DNA of 62,004 nucleotides, taken from assembly GCA_903857795.1 (NCBI GenBank), contig CAIOGM010000090.1:1-62004 (forward strand), given 5' to 3'. Made by a program: the position numbers and the translations under genes. Source of the DNA: an uncultured Geobacter sp. (GTDB lineage Bacteria; Desulfobacterota; Desulfuromonadia; Geobacterales; CAIOGM01). Numbering within the stretch: the first letter of the stretch is position 1; each line of letters opens with the position of its first letter. The notes beneath the pieces are model-generated. The model was not told the DNA's origin. It searched no databases and saw nothing but the letters and a program-made list of their open reading frames with translations. Positions 59,368 through 62,004 of the stretch are shown piece after piece.

Positions 59368-60948
59368 ATGCGGCTCAACCTGATCACCAAACTGACCCTC
59401 GCCACCGGCGTCATCCTGATGGTGACCATGGCCTGTTTTGCCTGGCTCAGAATCGGCAACTTGGAGCGGCTCCTCCTGGAGGAGGCGGTCACCAGCGCGG
59501 ACAACCTGAGCGAGACCATCGTCCGGACTACCCATTATCAGATGCTGGATAACGATCTCCCCCGGGTCTTCCAGATGATCACCGAGGCCGGCAGTCAGAA
59601 GGGGATCAAGCGGATCAGGATGATCTCCAAGGAGGGGAAGATCGCCTTCTCCACGAAACGGAACGAGATCGGCACCCTGGTGGACAAGAAGGCGGCCGCC
59701 TGCAATATGTGCCACACGGGTTCCGCACCGCTCCTTCACGCCACCTCCATGAGCCGGAGCCGGATCTACCGTGACGAGAGCGGCGCCACGGTCCTCGGCA
59801 TGGCCAAGGGGATCTATAACGAGCCCAAATGTTCGGCAGCCGCCTGCCACTTCCACCCGTCATCAGCCCGGATTCTCGGGGTGCTGGACGTGGTGGTCTC
59901 CCTGGATAACATGAACGCGCAGCTGGCCGAATACCGGAACAAGGCCATCATCCAGACCATCATCCTCCTGGGGCTCCTGACGCTGAGCCTCACCTTCTTC
60001 ATGATGAAACTGGTCACCGTCCCGCTGCGACTGCTGCTGACCCACACCAAGAAGGTCGCCGCAGGGGATCTGGAGAGCAGCGTGGCGGTGCAGTCCGGGG
60101 ATGAGCTGGGAGAGCTGGCCTGCTCCTTCAACGGGATGACGGACAACCTGCGTCAGGCGCGGAGGGAGTTGGAGGAGTGGGCCCACAACCTGGAGGCCAA
60201 GGTGGAGGAGCGGACCCGCGAGCTGAAACAGATGCAGGCCCAGCTGGTCCGCTCGGAGAAACTCGCCTCCCAGGGGGAGCTGGTGGCAGGGATCGCCCAT
60301 GAGATCAACAACCCCCTCACCGGCATCCTCGTCTACTCGTCGCTCATCAGCAGCGACCCGAAGCTGGACCCGGAGCTCAAGCCCGACATTGAGACCATCG
60401 TCCGGGAGACCCAGCGCTGCGCCTCCATCGTCAAGGGGCTCCTGGACTTCTCTCGGGAGACCCCTCCCCAGAAAAAGCCGTTGGCCCTGGAGCAGGTCAT
60501 GGAGGAGGCCCTCAACCTGGTGATCCACCAGAGCCTCTTCCACGATATCGTCATCGCCAGACGCTACGCCGCGGATCTCCCCCTGGTCATGGCGGATCAC
60601 AACCAGATGGAGCAGGTGCTGATCAATCTCCTCCTCAATGCCGGCCAAGCCATGACCGGGGCGGGGGAGCTGACCATCACCACAGGAGTGTTCCCCGGCG
60701 GGGAGGCGCTCTTCGCCTCCATCCGGGACAGCGGCTGCGGAATCCCCGAGGAGCACCTGGGGAAGATCTTCGACCCGTTCTTCACCACCAAGGATCAGAA
60801 GGGGACAGGGCTCGGCCTGTCGGTCTCCTACGGCATCATCGCCAATCACGGGGGGAAGATCGGGGTGGAGAGTCAGGTGGGGGCCGGGACGACCTTCACG
60901 GTCATCCTGCCGCTGGCGGGGGTGGAGACGGAACCGGTCGAATCCTAG
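59368..60948 (+). CDS. Sensor histidine kinase with periplasmic c-haem motifs
   Basis: A 526-residue membrane kinase. TM1 is residues about 9-27. The periplasmic domain (28-192) has a canonical haem motif CNMCH (C112-H116) and an unusual CX4CH, C155-SAAA-CH161. TM2 is about 193-214. A HAMP domain, a coiled coil, HisKA with HEINNPLTG (H311) and HATPase_c (NLLLNAGQAM, GCGIPEEH, GTGLGLSVSYGI) follow. It would sense redox state or a ligand through haem in the periplasm. No response regulator is adjacent, so the partner is elsewhere. Confidence 0.92.
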   Translation: MRLNLITKLTLATGVILMVTMACFAWLRIGNLERLLLEEAVTSADNLSETIVRTTHYQMLDNDLPRVFQMITEAGSQKGIKRIRMISKEGKIAFSTKRNEIGTLVDKKAAACNMCHTGSAPLLHATSMSRSRIYRDESGATVLGMAKGIYNEPKCSAAACHFHPSSARILGVLDVVVSLDNMNAQLAEYRNKAIIQTIILLGLLTLSLTFFMMKLVTVPLRLLLTHTKKVAAGDLESSVAVQSGDELGELACSFNGMTDNLRQARRELEEWAHNLEAKVEERTRELKQMQAQLVRSEKLASQGELVAGIAHEINNPLTGILVYSSLISSDPKLDPELKPDIETIVRETQRCASIVKGLLDFSRETPPQKKPLALEQVMEEALNLVIHQSLFHDIVIARRYAADLPLVMADHNQMEQVLINLLLNAGQAMTGAGELTITTGVFPGGEALFASIRDSGCGIPEEHLGKIFDPFFTTKDQKGTGLGLSVSYGIIANHGGKIGVESQVGAGTTFTVILPLAGVETEPVES

Positions 60949-60990
60949 ACCACCTCTCACCCCTACCCTCTCCCACTGAGGTATGCAGTC

Positions 60991-61020
60991 GCAGGCCGGA
61001 TCAAGCGAAGCGGATCCGGC
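60991..61020 (+). repeat. REP element, solitary copy 1
   Basis: Solitary copy of the 30-bp REP: GC-AGGCCGGATCAAGCGAAGC-GGATCCGGC. It differs from the consensus GTAGGCCGG... at one base. The rest of the gap 60949-61172 shows only the CTCACCCCTACCCTCTCCC motif near its start. Confidence 0.9.
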
Positions 61021-61173
61021 AGTTTGTATGCGATAGCCCAAATATGCCGTGAAGTGCTGCCACACTACTTTTATCTGTCAATTGAACGAGCGCTACATCG
61101 AGGGGAGAGGGGACGTTGCGCGTGACAGTGGAGTTGAAATTGCGGCAGTATCTTTGAGGGAATTGCTCTCACG

Positions 61174-61263
61174 GTAGGCCGGATCAAGCGAAGCGGATCC
61201 GGCGGGATGGCTTCTGATTCCAACGACAAAATCGCCGGTTCCGCTGCGCTTGAACCGGCCTAC
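61174..61263. repeat. REPIN 1 (paired inverted REPs)
   Basis: A 30-bp REP (61174-61203), a 30-bp spacer beginning GGGATGGCTTCTGATTCC, and a diverged inverted REP (61234-61263: GCCGGTTCCGCTGCGCTTGA...). The two arms can fold into a long hairpin. It ends 9 bp from the RayT stop codon. Confidence 0.92.
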
Positions 61264-61272
61264 GGCATCAAT

Positions 61273-61788
61273 TCATTCAATTTCCATGTTTTTACAACAC
61301 TCCGGTTCGCTCTGTCCCCAACCATCGGGATACCAGCCATGTGCCTTAGCGTCACGATACGAACCGTATTCCCACTCCTCCGGTTTTAATGCAAACCCAT
61401 GCTTCACCGGATTGTAGTGGATGTAATCCAGATGTCTGCGCCAATCCTCTTCATCCCGAATCAGGTGTTCCCAGAAACGGGGTTGCCAGAACGGTTCGTC
61501 CCCATGCCACCCCCGCGATACGAAATGTTTTATTAGTCGCCAACGTGTTGAAAAATCGTTATCTTTTTCAGGAAGGCGCCACAGTGAATGGATATGATCC
61601 GGCATTATGACGATCGCATCGATGACAAAGGGGTGCTTGGTCATCACCTGCCGGAAAGCTTGTCGCAACCGGTCGACGTGGGTAATTTCGATAAAATGAG
61701 GGAGTCGTTTCCCCGTAACAACGGTAAAGAAATAACAGCCGCCAGGTTGATAAGCACGAATATAGGTTCGTATCGGCCAATGGGTCAC
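61273..61788 (-). CDS. REP-associated tyrosine transposase (RayT)
   Basis: A 171-residue single-domain Y1 transposase of the REP-associated group. It has the HUH motif as MPDHIHSLWRLP and the catalytic tyrosine in HLDYIHYNPVKHGF. The start is HWPIRTYIRAYQPGG, with YFFTVVT. RayT cuts single-stranded REP sequences and is thought to spread them. The gene lies exactly between two REPINs, 9 bp from one and 3 bp from the other, as a typical RAYT locus. Confidence 0.93.
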   Translation of the reverse strand: MTHWPIRTYIRAYQPGGCYFFTVVTGKRLPHFIEITHVDRLRQAFRQVMTKHPFVIDAIVIMPDHIHSLWRLPEKDNDFSTRWRLIKHFVSRGWHGDEPFWQPRFWEHLIRDEEDWRRHLDYIHYNPVKHGFALKPEEWEYGSYRDAKAHGWYPDGWGQSEPECCKNMEIE

Positions 61789-61791
61789 ACG

Positions 61792-61881
61792 GTAGGCCGG
61801 ATCAAGCGAAGCGGATCCGGCGGGGTGGCTTCTGATTCCATCGACAAAAGCGCCGGTTCCGCTGCGCTTGAACCGGCCTAC
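61792..61881. repeat. REPIN 2 (paired inverted REPs)
   Basis: REP 61792-61821, 30-bp spacer, inverted REP 61852-61881. It is almost identical to REPIN 1, in the same direction, and differs at only a few spacer bases. It begins 3 bp from the RayT start codon. Confidence 0.92.
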
Positions 61882-61967
61882 GAGTTTTCGGGTAAACGAG
61901 AGAAGTGTTTTCCAGCCTCAACAAATTCCGCCGTCCGACTGGTTTGCATCGGCCAATTGCTCTCACG

Positions 61968-61997
61968 GTAGGCCGGATCAAGCGAAGCGGATCCGGC
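61968..61997 (+). repeat. REP element at the window edge
   Basis: An exact match to the forward REP of REPINs 1 and 2 (30 bp). It is preceded by AATTGCTCTCAC, the same 12 bases that precede REPIN 1. The sequence GGGGTGG after it matches the REPIN 2 spacer start, so a third REPIN probably continues outside the window. Confidence 0.9.
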
Positions 61998-62004
61998 GGG
62001 GTGG

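Overview
The window looks like chromosomal DNA of a Geobacter-like bacterium (Geobacterales/Desulfuromonadia). This rests on the gene set, not on a search: an eight-haem secreted cytochrome, a sensor kinase with periplasmic haem-binding motifs, NifU/NifS-type Fe-S assembly, cytochrome bd oxidase, a complete LPS/dTDP-rhamnose block, a methylmalonyl-CoA transcarboxylase operon, and GC-rich core genes. Most core genes lie on the minus strand in tightly packed operons; AT-richer accessory segments interrupt them.

Layout. 1-4.3 kb: accessory flank of a tRNA-Gly(GCC) gene (exonuclease, membrane-S41 protease fusion, small XRE regulator, an RlmJ-like fragment). 4.3-16.3 kb: minus-strand housekeeping (gluQ, ppnP, htpG, nifS-nifU, a TrmJ-type methyltransferase, DedA, rsmA, tsaD, PIN-PhoH ATPase, a second cysteine desulfurase), with a striking inverted pair of 7-bp repeat arrays between phoH and tsaD. 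16.4-18.9 kb: small conserved genes (ABM, YaiI, YaeQ, isochorismatase-like hydrolase, DUF134). 18.9-21.3 kb: cydAB.

21.4-30.5 kb is an envelope-oriented accessory block. It holds an exosortase with one tiny Gly/Asn-repeat PEP-CTERM protein, a secreted chagasin-MliC double inhibitor with a small secreted partner, and a plus-strand operon of four predicted lipoprotein phosphatases (Tat metallophosphoesterase, double-domain histidine phosphatase, sphingomyelinase-like phosphoesterase, another metallophosphoesterase) ending in a strong terminator. This is the best candidate for an undescribed system.

30.5-40.8 kb: a minus-strand run trpA, accD, folC, lptD, rfbB, rfbD, cupin, trpE, ste24-like protease. 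40.9-43.2 kb: a scar of gene fragments (HD-GYP, Rpn-like nuclease, group II intron reverse transcriptase, HigA) with an apparently intact toxin-antitoxin pair, followed by a small gene behind a sigma-28-like promoter. 43.2-48.3 kb: Nudix hydrolase, lpxC and small conserved enzymes. 48.4-51.2 kb: PASTA-octahaem cytochrome and pgsA. 51.3-54.8 kb: a large GH13 enzyme. 55.0-59.2 kb: transcarboxylase 5S-12S-small subunit-1.3S operon plus an unknown gene. 59.4-62 kb: haem-motif histidine kinase, then a REP-associated transposase (RayT) lying between two near-identical REPINs.
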